Positions 7,931 through 16,357 of a stretch of 64,000 bases of DNA are shown here, in pieces. A program made the position numbers and the translations under genes. The notes beneath the pieces were generated by a model that saw nothing but the letters and a program-made list of their open reading frames with translations, ran no database searches and was not told the origin of the DNA. The stretch's first letter is position 1, and each line of letters begins with the position of its first letter. The DNA comes from Tamaricihabitans halophyticus. GTDB taxonomy: Bacteria; Actinomycetota; Actinomycetes; Mycobacteriales; Pseudonocardiaceae. The DNA lies in the NCBI RefSeq assembly GCF_004340875.1, contig NZ_SLXQ01000002.1, positions 124,001 through 188,000 of the forward strand, in the 5' to 3' direction.

Positions 7931-8794
7931 ATGGCTCGTCCTTCGTTGCGGCGACGACGGCTCGCGGGCGCATTGCGCGGCCTGCGAGAAGCGGCAAAGT
8001 TGGACACTCGGCAGGCCGCGGAGCGGGCCGGCTGGTCGCAAGGGAAAGTGCACACCATCGAAACCATGAAGGTGGGCATCAACGGCGATGACACCCATGT
8101 TTTGTGCAAGGTCTACGGTGCCGATCAACCGACGATCGATGCTTTGGTTCGCCTCGCGCGCGAGGCTCGCCGCAAGGGTTGGTGGCATGTTTACGATGAC
8201 GAAGTTCTTGATCAGTTCGCAGACTTCATCGAGCTGGAGGAAGATGCTCGGCGAGTGTGCGAGTTCGAGGCCGATGTGATCCCAGGTGCGCTACAAACCG
8301 AGGGATATGCATCTGCGGTTATCGGACGGGTATCGCCTGCGATCGACGGTGAAACCATCGCTCAACGCGTGGCTGTCAGAATGCAGCGACAGGAGCGAAT
8401 ACTCGCGAGCGATACGGAGCTACAGGTTGTGATCGACGAGGCCGCGATTCTGCGGCCTGTGGGCGGCCGGGTCGTGATGGCTGAGCAGCTGGACCACCTG
8501 ATCTCGGTTGCGGCGCGTCCGCGAGTATCCGTGCAGGTACTCCCGCTCGACGTCAAGGGTCACGCGGCGATGGGGTTGCCGTTCACCTTAATTTCGCTTC
8601 GGGACGGCGCCGAGTATGTCTATCGGGACTCCGCCCGGGGAGGGTCGTACTCAGAGGAGCCGCAGGATATCGAGGCGTACCGGCGTTTGTGGGCTGGCGT
8701 GCAGGTCATGGCACTCGACCTCGACCGGAGCAGTACCATCTTGGAGAGAACAGCCGACCAACATCGGAGCGCTACCAATGATGACCACCCTTGA
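7931..8794 (+). CDS. XRE-family regulator with DUF5753 domain
   Basis: A 287-residue protein. An N-terminal helix-turn-helix (RLAGALRGLREAAKL, then RQAAERAGWSQGKVHTIE) is followed by the C-terminal DUF5753 domain with the hallmark EADVIPGALQTEGYA and QVLPLD segments. Such regulators act with a DUF397 partner, as in Streptomyces BldB/WhiJ-type systems, and often control development or accessory metabolite clusters. The downstream DUF397 gene overlaps its stop. A strong inverted repeat lies directly upstream. Confidence 0.9.
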   Translation: MARPSLRRRRLAGALRGLREAAKLDTRQAAERAGWSQGKVHTIETMKVGINGDDTHVLCKVYGADQPTIDALVRLAREARRKGWWHVYDDEVLDQFADFIELEEDARRVCEFEADVIPGALQTEGYASAVIGRVSPAIDGETIAQRVAVRMQRQERILASDTELQVVIDEAAILRPVGGRVVMAEQLDHLISVAARPRVSVQVLPLDVKGHAAMGLPFTLISLRDGAEYVYRDSARGGSYSEEPQDIEAYRRLWAGVQVMALDLDRSSTILERTADQHRSATNDDHP

Positions 8795-8960
8795 CGCGGC
8801 GGTCTGGCGAAAGGCCAGCTACAGCAGCAACGCAGGCAACTGCGTGGAGATTGCTGTGGCAGATGATCACGTAGGCGTGCGGGACACCAAGAACCGAGTC
8901 GCCGGGCACCTCGTCCTCAACCGTGCATCTTTCGCGGCATTCCTGTCCGCGATGAAGTGA
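8778..8960 (+). CDS. DUF397 small regulatory partner protein
   Basis: A 60-residue protein with the DUF397 signature: WRKASYSSNAGNCVEIAVADD, then GVRDTKN and the closing FAAFLSAMK. It is translated from ATG 8778 or 8781, overlapping the end of the XRE gene. DUF397 proteins usually pair with DUF5753 regulators and modulate them. Confidence 0.9.
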   Translation: MMTTLDAAVWRKASYSSNAGNCVEIAVADDHVGVRDTKNRVAGHLVLNRASFAAFLSAMK

Positions 8961-8970
8961 CGTGACTATC

Positions 8971-9004
8971 GAGCGGCCCCGGGCATGGGCTCCCAGGGCC
9001 GCTC
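8971..9004. terminator. bidirectional hairpin between convergent genes
   Basis: GAGCGGCCC (8971-8979) and GGGCCGCTC (8996-9004) pair perfectly around a 16-base loop, between the DUF397 stop and the stop of the convergent lipoprotein gene. Confidence 0.75.
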
Positions 9005-9006
9005 GC

Positions 9007-9342
9007 TCACTCAGCTTTCGCGGAACACTGGCCTTCGGTGTCCTTATCTAGGAACAGTTCGCCGTCCTTGATCCAGCAGCGATGCCAGAACACGCCGCCC
9101 GTGACTTGCAGGCGGACCGTGGTCCCCTTCGGGACGGTCACGGTTTCCTCCCAATATCCGCCTTCGTCGGCTTGGTGTACGCAGGGTTCGCCGGAGCCGC
9201 AGGTGTAAACAACGCGCATCCCGCCGCTTCCCGTACTGACGCCCAGTTCCAGATTAGTCTTCTCAATCTTTGGCCCCTCCGCTTCAGCACCTGTGCACGC
9301 TGCGGCGAAGAACAGTACGAGGAGAGGCAGGATCGCCTTCAT
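9007..9342 (-). CDS. small secreted lipoprotein
   Basis: A 111-residue protein with a type II signal peptide (MKAILPLLVLFFAAAC) and lipobox Cys at residue 16. The mature part has four further cysteines and a beta-rich pattern (WEETVTVPKGTTVRLQVTGG). It resembles small extracytoplasmic Ig-like lipoproteins of actinomycetes, but no function is assigned. Confidence 0.75.
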   Translation of the reverse strand: MKAILPLLVLFFAAACTGAEAEGPKIEKTNLELGVSTGSGGMRVVYTCGSGEPCVHQADEGGYWEETVTVPKGTTVRLQVTGGVFWHRCWIKDGELFLDKDTEGQCSAKAE

Positions 9343-9390
9343 GGCGTACCCCTAGTTGTCCGGGGCGCCGGTCTAGTCGGCGCGGTTGTC

Positions 9391-9534
9391 TCATGGGTCG
9401 ATTTGATCTTCGCTTTCGTTACGGTCGGTCAGTTCCTCAAGGAGGATCTGGTCAAGTTGGTCATTGGCGTCTCGGAGGGCGACCACGACGGCAACGGCGA
9501 TCGCAACACAGATGATGACGATCGTTTGGTCCAC
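9391..9534 (-). CDS. short single-pass membrane peptide
   Basis: From a GTG at 9534 this frame encodes 47 residues: a hydrophobic helix (TIVIICVAIAVAVVVALRD) and an acidic tail (QILLEELTDRNESEDQIDP). It overlaps the 3' end of the Cys-rich frame. Either it is a coupled small membrane protein, or it is the true C-terminus of the Cys-rich protein reached by a frame change. The membrane-helix composition argues that this frame is coding in this stretch. Confidence 0.5.
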   Translation of the reverse strand: MDQTIVIICVAIAVAVVVALRDANDQLDQILLEELTDRNESEDQIDP

Positions 9535-9893
9535 CGCTGGTTGCAGTGGATGCAAGCGGATTCCGGCTCTGCGTCCCTGTTCGCCTTGAGGAGGATGCAG
9601 TGCCGGCAGTCTGCCGGTCCGCATTCGGGGACGAGCCCGAGTGCGATCACCTCGTTCTCTCCGATCACCGCGGTTGCACAGTCGCGGCATCTCGGCGCGC
9701 CCCCGTCGCAGTGGGGTTCCCAGGCGTGTGTCGCGGCGGCCCCGGTGGCGATCTCGGCGAGTCGGGCACGCTCTCGGTCGAGATCGATGACTAGCTTGTC
9801 GCGGATTTCCTGAAGGTTGCGGATGGCGTTCACCACGCTGGACCTGGTTCTCGCCACCGCGCTGGGGTCGAGGTTCGCGACTTCTAGCTTCAA
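9429..9893 (-). CDS. Cys-rich zinc-ribbon-like protein, possibly frameshifted
   Basis: A coiled-coil-like N-terminus (AIRNLQEIRDKLVIDLDRERARLAEI) is followed by cysteine clusters CRDC, CRHC and CIHC that could bind zinc. In this frame the start is a TTG at 9893. A better ATG at 9954 lies in a different frame (MNTLSNVRDALIDLRAHIRTL), which is also the frame that supplies the membrane helix near 9391-9534. The last ~35 codons here (after CNQRW) look non-coding. The gene may therefore hold two compensating frame changes, or three overlapping short genes. No function is known. Confidence 0.55.
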   Translation of the reverse strand: MKLEVANLDPSAVARTRSSVVNAIRNLQEIRDKLVIDLDRERARLAEIATGAAATHAWEPHCDGGAPRCRDCATAVIGENEVIALGLVPECGPADCRHCILLKANRDAEPESACIHCNQRWTKRSSSSVLRSPLPSWSPSETPMTNLTRSSLRN

Positions 9894-10102
9894 GGGTTCG
9901 GATGTGCGCGCGCAAATCGATCAAGGCATCTCGAACGTTGCTTAGAGTGTTCATAGGGTATCTGTCCTTTTTGGATGATCAAGTCAATTAAATGGCAACT
10001 AAATCAAGGGATATCCGGGGCCATTCGGGGACAGTCAGGGCGTTCCCGATCACGAACCGTGAAGCTCAAGGGTGCTCAGAGAAGGTCAAGGAAGATCGTC
10101 CA

Positions 10103-10133
10103 GTTAACCTTCGGATTGCTGGTTTGAGTCCAG
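10103..10133 (+). repeat. tRNA-Asn 3'-end remnant (attachment-site-like repeat)
   Basis: This stretch aligns without gaps to tRNA-Asn positions 4022-4052. GTTAACC is identical at the anticodon side, and TTGCTGGTTTGAGTCCAG differs by one base from the T-arm block. It marks the far boundary of the island. The acceptor-stem end is not preserved. Confidence 0.75.
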
Positions 10134-10185
10134 GTATCTAGCACGCTGATCGTCAGGAACGCGGTTACGGGGCGGGCTTCTTCGG

Positions 10186-10226
10186 CGCAAGATCCCTTGA
10201 GAATGCGGTCAGTCGGCGAGTGCGGC
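10186..10226 (+). repeat. dispersed repeat, module 2
   Basis: CGCAAGATCCC followed by GAATGCGGTCAGTCGG resembles the copy at 12871-12911 at 35 of 41 positions. CGCA and TGCG within it can pair as a short hairpin. It overlaps the 3' end of the GntR-TetR gene, so it may also act as that gene's terminator. Confidence 0.6.
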
Positions 10227-11111
10227 GATCCCATCGAGCAGCCGTTGCAGGCCGAACTCGAAATGCTCATCGAGGTCGATGACGAATCCCGGCGATGCGG
10301 GGTCAAAATCCACCAGCCGGCCCAGTTCATCGGCCTCGACGCCGGTATCCGGAAACTGGGCCGCCAGCCATTCCCCGCCGGTCAACCCGGTCCGCTGATT
10401 CATCTCGGCCTGGACGTCAAGATTCGTGGCCGTCCCACGCACGTAATTGGCGACCAGAAAATGCACGTTCGCGGCCGTCTGTCGATCGGCGGTCAACCTG
10501 GCCAATCCGCGTAGCGTCCACACCCCGTAGCGTGCCAGGTTCGGCTGCAAGCTCGGATGGGTAAGCGAAACCACCGAGGGAAGCCACGGATGCCGGCGGC
10601 ACAGGCGCCAGTGCAAGCGGGCGGCCGTCGTCAGCCAGCTGCGCCAGTCCGGCGGTGCCGACGCCGGATACTCGATCTCCCCGAAAGCCCGGTCCGCCAT
10701 CAGATCGACCAGCTCGTCCTTACTTCGTACATACCGGTACAAGGACATCGTCGGCAGCCCAAGCGCATGGGCCACCCCGCGCATCGACACGTTCGCCAGC
10801 CCATCCCGGTCGGCTATCCGCATCGCCGCCTGGGCGATCCCAGCCGGATCAGGCTCGGCACCGTTACCGTGCTTGTCTCCAGCAGCCTCGGTGACCACCG
10901 CGCCAACTCGCGGTGTAGTCGTTACCAGACCATCCTGGCGCAGCGCCTCGAGCACCTTATGGGCGGTCGCCTTGGCGACTCCCCATTCCCGGGAGATTTG
11001 CCGGATGGACGGTGCCTTATCGCCGGGGCGCAGCTCGCCGGCCGCGATCCGAGCCCGGATCTCCTGTGTCACTCGAAGATACGGCGGGTCGGTGCCTTGG
11101 GTGTCGGGCAC
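10209..11111 (-). CDS. GntR-TetR hybrid transcriptional regulator
   Basis: A 300-residue protein with two DNA-binding modules. Residues ~10-75 form a GntR winged helix (LRVTQEIRARIAAGELRPGD, then EWGVAKATAHKVLEALRQDG). Residues ~95-140 form a TetR helix-turn-helix (VSMRGVAHALGLPTMSLYRYVRSKDEL). A TetR-type ligand-binding domain follows. This fused architecture recurs in actinomycetes. It diverges from the carotenoid oxygenase gene, its most likely target besides itself, and a candidate operator lies just upstream of its start. Confidence 0.85.
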   Translation of the reverse strand: MPDTQGTDPPYLRVTQEIRARIAAGELRPGDKAPSIRQISREWGVAKATAHKVLEALRQDGLVTTTPRVGAVVTEAAGDKHGNGAEPDPAGIAQAAMRIADRDGLANVSMRGVAHALGLPTMSLYRYVRSKDELVDLMADRAFGEIEYPASAPPDWRSWLTTAARLHWRLCRRHPWLPSVVSLTHPSLQPNLARYGVWTLRGLARLTADRQTAANVHFLVANYVRGTATNLDVQAEMNQRTGLTGGEWLAAQFPDTGVEADELGRLVDFDPASPGFVIDLDEHFEFGLQRLLDGIAALAD

Positions 11112-11127
11112 GAACTCCCTTTCGTCG

Positions 11128-11144
11128 TGACCTAGCCCAGGTCA
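11128..11144. promoter_or_regulatory. candidate operator of the GntR-TetR regulator
   Basis: TGACCT and AGGTCA form a perfect 6-bp inverted repeat around AGCCC, 16 bases upstream of the regulator start. Related TAGCCCAG and CTAGGTCA half-sites recur at about 11232-11240 and 11282-11289, nearer the oxygenase promoter. Confidence 0.45.
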
Positions 11145-11337
11145 GCTTCCGGCGCTGGTTGGCTGCAACGAGTAGCCAGCGACAACTGGGCTATCCTGAC
11201 GTTTCACTCGCGCGACCATCCAAAGGCTGTTCTAGCCCAGATTATCAGCTATATGGGCGTTTATCCTAGCCATCTGGATATCTAGGTCAGATCTGTACGG
11301 TGTACGACACCAGTTGGTGGCAAAGGAGAGCCTGTCA

Positions 11338-12711
11338 ATGACTGCCGATAACCCCTACCTACACGGCCACTTCGCGCCAGTACACGACGAAACCACGGCT
11401 TACGACCTGCCGGTGGTTGGCCGTATCCCGTCCGAACTCGACGGTCGCTATCTCCGCATTGGACCGAATCCACTTGGGATAGACGATCCGGCGACGCATA
11501 TCTGGGCTGCCGCGGAGGGCATGGTGCACGGCGTTCGGATCAGAGACGGTAAGGCGGAGTGGTACCGCAACCGCTGGGTGCGCTCCTCGAGCGTGCTCGA
11601 CGCGCTTGGTGAACCACGGCGGGCGAACTCCCTCGACCCCGCTCGGGACTTCGCGCCGAACGTGCATGTCATCGGACATGCCGGCAAAACGTTCGCGCTG
11701 GTTGAAGCAGGCGCCTGTCCCTACGAACTGGACCATGAGCTCGGCACGGTCGGCCCGAGTGATCTCGGCGCGACACCGGACGGGTTCGTGGCCAACGCGC
11801 ACGCCAAACTCGACCACGCGACAGGAGAGCTGCATTCGCTCGCCTACATTCCCGGTTTGGCCTTCGCACAGCACATCGTCAGCGACGTGAACGGCGAGCT
11901 GTGCCATGTCACGACTATTCCCACCGCGGCGGACACCCCGTATATGCACGATTTCGCGCTGACCGAATCACATGTGATCGTCTACGATACCCCGCTCGTT
12001 TACCGTGCCGAGCTGCTCGCGCAGGGCATCACCCCGGGGGCGACGCTCGGCTGGAAAACCGAGCATCCCGGCAGGGTGGGTGTACTGAGTCGCTCGGGCG
12101 GCCCGGTTCGGTGGTTCGAAACTGCTCCCACGCATATCAGCCATACGCTCAACGCCTATGACGAAGGGAACCGGATCATCGTCGACGTGATCCGCTCGGA
12201 TGAGCCCGTTGATCCGGTCGATCCGGGTGCGGTGTCACCGATACTCGATCGCTGGGAGATCGACCTCGCCGCCGGAAAGGTCACCAGCGCGCCGATCGAC
12301 GAGCGGCCACAGGACTTCCCGCGACTGAACGAATCCTTCGTGGCGCGGCGACACCGGTACGGCTACTCGGCGGCGTCCGAGCTCTATGGACTGCCCTTCC
12401 CCGTTGGCGACGAAAGTCCGGCCGAAGCCAGCACCAATGCACTGGTCAAACACGACTTGGAGCAGGGAACCGTTGAGGTGCACCGGTTCCCGCGCGGCGT
12501 CGCGGTCGGTGAAGCCGCCTTCGCGGCCAATCCGTACGGTCACGCGGAAGACGATGGTTATCTGATGACCTACATCAACGATCCGGAACGCGGTGCATCG
12601 GATCTGCTCATCCTTGCCGCGCAGGACTTCTCCGGCACGCCGGTAGCTCGGATCCAACTCCCGGTACGGGTGCCGCTTGGCCTACACGGCAGCTGGATTC
12701 CAGACAGCTGA
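11338..12711 (+). CDS. carotenoid cleavage oxygenase (RPE65 family)
   Basis: A 457-residue dioxygenase of the carotenoid/stilbene cleavage family. The opening GRIPSELDGRYLRIGPNP is diagnostic. Iron-ligand histidines are expected in the AHAKLDHATGE, MHDFALTESH and ISHTLNAYDE segments and near the C-terminal PLGLHGSW. The ATG at 11338 has AAAGGAGAG seven bases upstream, so a more upstream start at 11314 is unlikely. No other carotenoid genes are in the window. Control by the divergent GntR-TetR regulator is inferred from position. Confidence 0.9.
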   Translation: MTADNPYLHGHFAPVHDETTAYDLPVVGRIPSELDGRYLRIGPNPLGIDDPATHIWAAAEGMVHGVRIRDGKAEWYRNRWVRSSSVLDALGEPRRANSLDPARDFAPNVHVIGHAGKTFALVEAGACPYELDHELGTVGPSDLGATPDGFVANAHAKLDHATGELHSLAYIPGLAFAQHIVSDVNGELCHVTTIPTAADTPYMHDFALTESHVIVYDTPLVYRAELLAQGITPGATLGWKTEHPGRVGVLSRSGGPVRWFETAPTHISHTLNAYDEGNRIIVDVIRSDEPVDPVDPGAVSPILDRWEIDLAAGKVTSAPIDERPQDFPRLNESFVARRHRYGYSAASELYGLPFPVGDESPAEASTNALVKHDLEQGTVEVHRFPRGVAVGEAAFAANPYGHAEDDGYLMTYINDPERGASDLLILAAQDFSGTPVARIQLPVRVPLGLHGSWIPDS

Positions 12712-12813
12712 GGCCCTGACCGGCCTGACCCTGGGAGAAACCGTGCCGAGCGAGGCTGCGCTCAGTGGCCGGACGATCTCTGAAGATCGCTGTCAGGTGA
12801 ACCGCGATAAGCA

Positions 12814-12911
12814 CGCTAAGCTTAAAGAACGCGAACACGGGACGTCACCACCTTCGCCGCGCTCGGTGATCGCAAGACCCCGCAGGAATGCGGTCAGTCG
12901 GCAAGTGCGGC
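12814..12911 (+). repeat. dispersed two-module intergenic repeat, copy A
   Basis: Module 1 (12814-12845) matches 30 of 32 bases of the copy at 44675-44706. Module 2 (12871-12911) matches the solo copy at 10186-10226 at 35 of 41 bases. The element fills most of the space between the carotenoid oxygenase and the response-regulator gene. No coding sequence is apparent here. Confidence 0.7.
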
Positions 12912-12949
12912 ACTCCCACCGCTTTTGCGGCCAATGACCGGCCGGACGG

Positions 12950-13558
12950 TTACAGCCAGCCGCGCTCGCGCGCTATCCGCGCGGCCTCGGTTCGGTTGCG
13001 TGCCCCCAACTTCGCCAAGGCCGTCGACAGGTAGTTGCGCACCGTTCCTTCCGCCAGCCGTAGCTCGCGCGCGATGTCCGCATTGGACGCACCTTCGGCG
13101 ACCTCGCGCAGCAGTTCCCGCTCCCGGTCGGTGAGCGGATCCCGCGCGCCCCAGGCGGCAACGGCCAACTCCGGCGCGATCACCCGTTCCCCCGCGTGCA
13201 CCCGGCGAAGCGCGCGGGTCAACTCCTCGATCGGCGCGTCCTTGAGCACATAACCAGCGACACCAGCCTCGAGCGCGCGGCGCAGGTAACCGCCGCGCGC
13301 GAAGGTCGTCACGATCAGCACCCTGGTCGGGCTTTCCAGCCGGAGTAACTCATCGGCCACGTCCAGTCCGCTCATCCCGGGCATCTCGATATCACTGAGC
13401 AGCACGTCCGGCCGGTGTTCGACCACCGCGGCCAGTGCCGCCGTCCCATCCGCAACCGAGGCCAACACCGTGATATCCGGTTGCATGCCAAGCAGTTCGG
13501 CGAAGGCGCTGAGCACCATCCCCTGGTCCTCGGCGAGCACCACGCTGATCTCGCTCAC
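12950..13558 (-). CDS. NarL/LuxR-family response regulator
   Basis: A 202-residue regulator. The receiver domain has acidic residues in VVLAEDQ, the phospho-acceptor Asp in LLSDIEMPG and Lys in YVLKDAP. The LuxR helix-turn-helix is LTDREREL, then SNADIARELRLAEGTVRNYLS. It is close to DesR-type regulators and acts with the histidine kinase whose stop overlaps its start by four bases. The likely target is the adjacent ABC exporter operon. Confidence 0.92.
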   Translation of the reverse strand: MSEISVVLAEDQGMVLSAFAELLGMQPDITVLASVADGTAALAAVVEHRPDVLLSDIEMPGMSGLDVADELLRLESPTRVLIVTTFARGGYLRRALEAGVAGYVLKDAPIEELTRALRRVHAGERVIAPELAVAAWGARDPLTDRERELLREVAEGASNADIARELRLAEGTVRNYLSTALAKLGARNRTEAARIARERGWL

Positions 13559-14673
13559 CCCGTCGCCACCTCCAGTGGCACCATAATGGTGACCGTCGTC
13601 CCGCTCGCACCGGACAGGTGCACCAACCCGCCGAGCGCGGTGATCCGCTCACGCAACCCAGTCAGCCCGTTGCCCTCGCGCAACTGTCCGCCCCGACCGT
13701 CATCGGCGACGCTGAGCACCAACTCGCCATCCCGCGCCCCGAGATCCACCCGGCAGTGCGCGGCCCCCGCATGCCTGACGACGTTGGTCACCGTTTCCCG
13801 TACGGCAAGCGCCAACTCGTGCTCGGTGGACGGCACCAAACGCAGCTCGCTGTCCTGGTGCACGGCAAAGGCCACCCCGGCACTGTCCATTGTTTGCCGC
13901 GCCGAATCAAACTCGGCGTCCAGGCTGCTCTGCCGCCAGCCGGTCACCGTCGCGCGCACTTCACCAAGCGCTTCCCGCGCGGTTTGCTCGATCCGCCCAG
14001 CCGTCTCCCTGGCCCGTTCGGGGTCCTTGCCGACCAACTGCCGCACCAACTGCGCGTGCATGATCATCGCGGTCAGCGAGTGGCCGAGCAGATCGTGTAG
14101 TTCACGGGCGATCCGTTCGCGCTCGGCGACCGTCGCCAGATGCTCGATCCGGGCATTGCGCAGCCGCAGCTCGACGGTGGCCCGCGCCCGTTCGGCGTTC
14201 TCGATCTGGGTCAGCCCGATGATCCAGATGAACAGCAGCGGCGGCACGAAAGCCCACAGCCGGGCAGGAGTCGCGATGGTGGAAACCGACGCGAATCCGA
14301 TCACCAGCACCGTCAGACCGACGAACCAGCGCAGCGCGTCCCGCCGCCGCTCGGAGATCCCAGCGACGGCAGCCGCATAGACGAACAACACCGAGGCGCC
14401 CGCGTTCAGCGGCACCGTGAGCACCCCGAGTACCACCGTCGGCACCGTCGACCACCAGCGCGCACGATCCGTTCGCACCCAGCCGATGACGTACAGCGGC
14501 AGATACAGCACGATGATGGCCGCGACGAGCACCCAGTCCCACGGCCCGGCGGCCGGATCGAACGCCGGCTGGAAGACCGGCATGCCGAGATAGATCAGAT
14601 GTATCCACTGCACCCGCCGCCACCAGGTGGTCGGTCGTCCTTCAGCGCAACTTACCGGTTCGCGTGATGTCAT
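13555..14673 (-). CDS. DesK-type sensor histidine kinase
   Basis: A 372-residue kinase. About five N-terminal membrane segments precede a HisKA_3 dimerisation domain (ERIARELHDLLGHSLTAM, phospho-acceptor His) and an HATPase domain (ETVTNVVRHAG, then VADDGRGG and GNGLTGLRERI). The ATG at 14673 overlaps the permease stop by four bases. It likely senses envelope or antibiotic stress and phosphorylates the downstream regulator. Confidence 0.92.
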   Translation of the reverse strand: MTSREPVSCAEGRPTTWWRRVQWIHLIYLGMPVFQPAFDPAAGPWDWVLVAAIIVLYLPLYVIGWVRTDRARWWSTVPTVVLGVLTVPLNAGASVLFVYAAAVAGISERRRDALRWFVGLTVLVIGFASVSTIATPARLWAFVPPLLFIWIIGLTQIENAERARATVELRLRNARIEHLATVAERERIARELHDLLGHSLTAMIMHAQLVRQLVGKDPERARETAGRIEQTAREALGEVRATVTGWRQSSLDAEFDSARQTMDSAGVAFAVHQDSELRLVPSTEHELALAVRETVTNVVRHAGAAHCRVDLGARDGELVLSVADDGRGGQLREGNGLTGLRERITALGGLVHLSGASGTTVTIMVPLEVATG

Positions 14674-15434
14674 GGTCGAGCATGACGATAGGACAGTGCC
14701 GCCGCCGCGGCCAGCGCGGCCGTACTGCCAAGCATCACCAGCGCATGTCCAAGCACCGGCCCGCCGTCCAGCTGGGCGATGGCCAGCTGGGAAAGGTGAT
14801 ACGTGGGCAGGAACTGGGCGATATGGCCGAAGAAGTCCGGCAGGATCTCCAGCGGCATCCATAGCCCGGATACCACGGCGCTGGGCATCAGCACCGCGTT
14901 GAGTATCGCGGCGGTCGCGTTGCTACCCGCCTGTAGCCCGATGGCGATCCCGAGCAGCGCGAACGGTGCCGCGCCGAGCAGTAGGACCACCGCGAGCCGC
15001 AGTAGCTGTCCCGCCGTCGCCTCCAGGCTGCCGGTCAGTCCTGCCGTCACGGCCATCGCCACCAGCATCGCGATCGCGTAGCAGAGCGCGGCCACCACTT
15101 TGCAGAGCAGCGTGATCAGCACCGGAACAGCGGATACGCGTTTGGCCCGCAACCAACCGATTTCCCGGTCCTGGGCGATCCCGATACCCGGGTTGAGCAT
15201 GGTCGCCGCGAGCACCCCGAACGTGCCGAACGTCGCGACCATCCGGGTACCCGCGGGCATCGTGCCGTCCGTGAGATCACCGAAGATCGACACGAACAGC
15301 GCGAAGAAACCGACCGGCATCAGGATCGAAAAGAACAACGCGGTGGGCTCGCGTACGATCCCGCGCAGTTCATCGGCGATTTCCGCGCGGAGCACCCGTC
15401 CCAGCGAAACCCGCTGTAGCACTGCCGTACTCAT
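14670..15434 (-). CDS. ABC-2 type exporter permease
   Basis: A 254-residue membrane protein with six predicted helices, starting near LFFSILMPVGFFALFVSIF, and the ABC-2 permease pattern GLWMPLEILPDFFGHIAQFLPTYHL near the C-terminus. It overlaps the ATPase gene upstream and the kinase gene downstream by four bases each. It forms an exporter with the adjacent ATPase; the substrate is unknown. Confidence 0.88.
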   Translation of the reverse strand: MSTAVLQRVSLGRVLRAEIADELRGIVREPTALFFSILMPVGFFALFVSIFGDLTDGTMPAGTRMVATFGTFGVLAATMLNPGIGIAQDREIGWLRAKRVSAVPVLITLLCKVVAALCYAIAMLVAMAVTAGLTGSLEATAGQLLRLAVVLLLGAAPFALLGIAIGLQAGSNATAAILNAVLMPSAVVSGLWMPLEILPDFFGHIAQFLPTYHLSQLAIAQLDGGPVLGHALVMLGSTAALAAAAALSYRHARP

Positions 15435-16342
15435 GCCCGCACCTCCGCGTTCGGCCGTGCGCTCCCGCCGGTGAAGGCGAGCACCGCTTCGGCTAGTCCA
15501 GTCCCTTCCACCCGCAGCCCGCTCAGCGCGGGGTCCTCGGCGAGCAGTACCCGAAGCAGCTCCTCGGGTTCCCTGGTTGCCAGCCGCACCAGAGCGTCCT
15601 CACGGCGTACCGAAAGGACTCCGGGCAGCTCCGCGAGCCGGCGTTCCGGCACCGCGGTCCTGGCGAGCACCGTCCGGTCCGGAAACCGTGCGACGAGCTC
15701 GGTCGGGCTGCCGCTGGTGACAACCCGCCCGTGATTGAGCACTACCACGCGATCGGCAACCGCCGCCGTCTCCTCGATCAAGTGCGTGGTGACCAGTACG
15801 CCGACGCCGGCCGCCCGGCGCCTCGCGATGATCTCCCAGAACTTGCGCCTAGCCGGCATATCCAGGCCGACGGTCGGCTCGTCCAAGATCAGCAGGCGCG
15901 GTTCGGCGACCAGCGCCATGGCCAGCTGCACCCGCTGTTGCTGACCACCGGAGAGCTTGCGCGCACGCCGGTCAGCCAGCTTGGTGAGGTCCAACTCGGC
16001 CATGATCGGCGCGGCGCTCGAACGCGGTTTGCCGCCGCGCACCGCGGCACCGGTGATCAGTTCGCGCACGGTCAGCACCTTGGGAAAGCCGAGGGTCTGC
16101 TGCACGACGCCAAGCTGGCGCCGGGTACTCGCCCAGCGCGGATCCGCGCCGCCAACAAGCACGGTGCCCCGCTGCCGGACCAGCATGCCGACCGCAAGGT
16201 TCACCAGCGTCGTCTTGCCGGCCCCGTTCGGTCCAAGTAGCGCTACGCATTCGCCGGCAGCCACGTCCAGGGCAAGGTCGTCCAGCGCGACCGTGTCCCC
16301 GAACCGGTGCTCGACCCCCGCAACTTCCAGCACTTTCGTCAT
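15431..16342 (-). CDS. ABC exporter ATP-binding protein
   Basis: A 303-residue ATPase with Walker A GPNGAGKTT, ABC signature LSGGQQQRVQLA, Walker B LLILDEPTVGLD and a switch His in VTTHLIEE. The C-terminal extension resembles DrrA-type exporters. I chose the ATG at 16342 because GGAGG lies seven bases upstream; an ATG two codons earlier would be too close to it. It is the first gene of a four-gene operon with permease, kinase and regulator. Confidence 0.9.
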   Translation of the reverse strand: MTKVLEVAGVEHRFGDTVALDDLALDVAAGECVALLGPNGAGKTTLVNLAVGMLVRQRGTVLVGGADPRWASTRRQLGVVQQTLGFPKVLTVRELITGAAVRGGKPRSSAAPIMAELDLTKLADRRARKLSGGQQQRVQLAMALVAEPRLLILDEPTVGLDMPARRKFWEIIARRRAAGVGVLVTTHLIEETAAVADRVVVLNHGRVVTSGSPTELVARFPDRTVLARTAVPERRLAELPGVLSVRREDALVRLATREPEELLRVLLAEDPALSGLRVEGTGLAEAVLAFTGGSARPNAEVRA

Positions 16343-16357
16343 GACCATTCCTCCCGT

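Noticed and set aside
12232-12657. Minus-strand open frame within the carotenoid oxygenase gene
   Set aside because: It is antisense to a strongly supported family member and has no recognisable domain.
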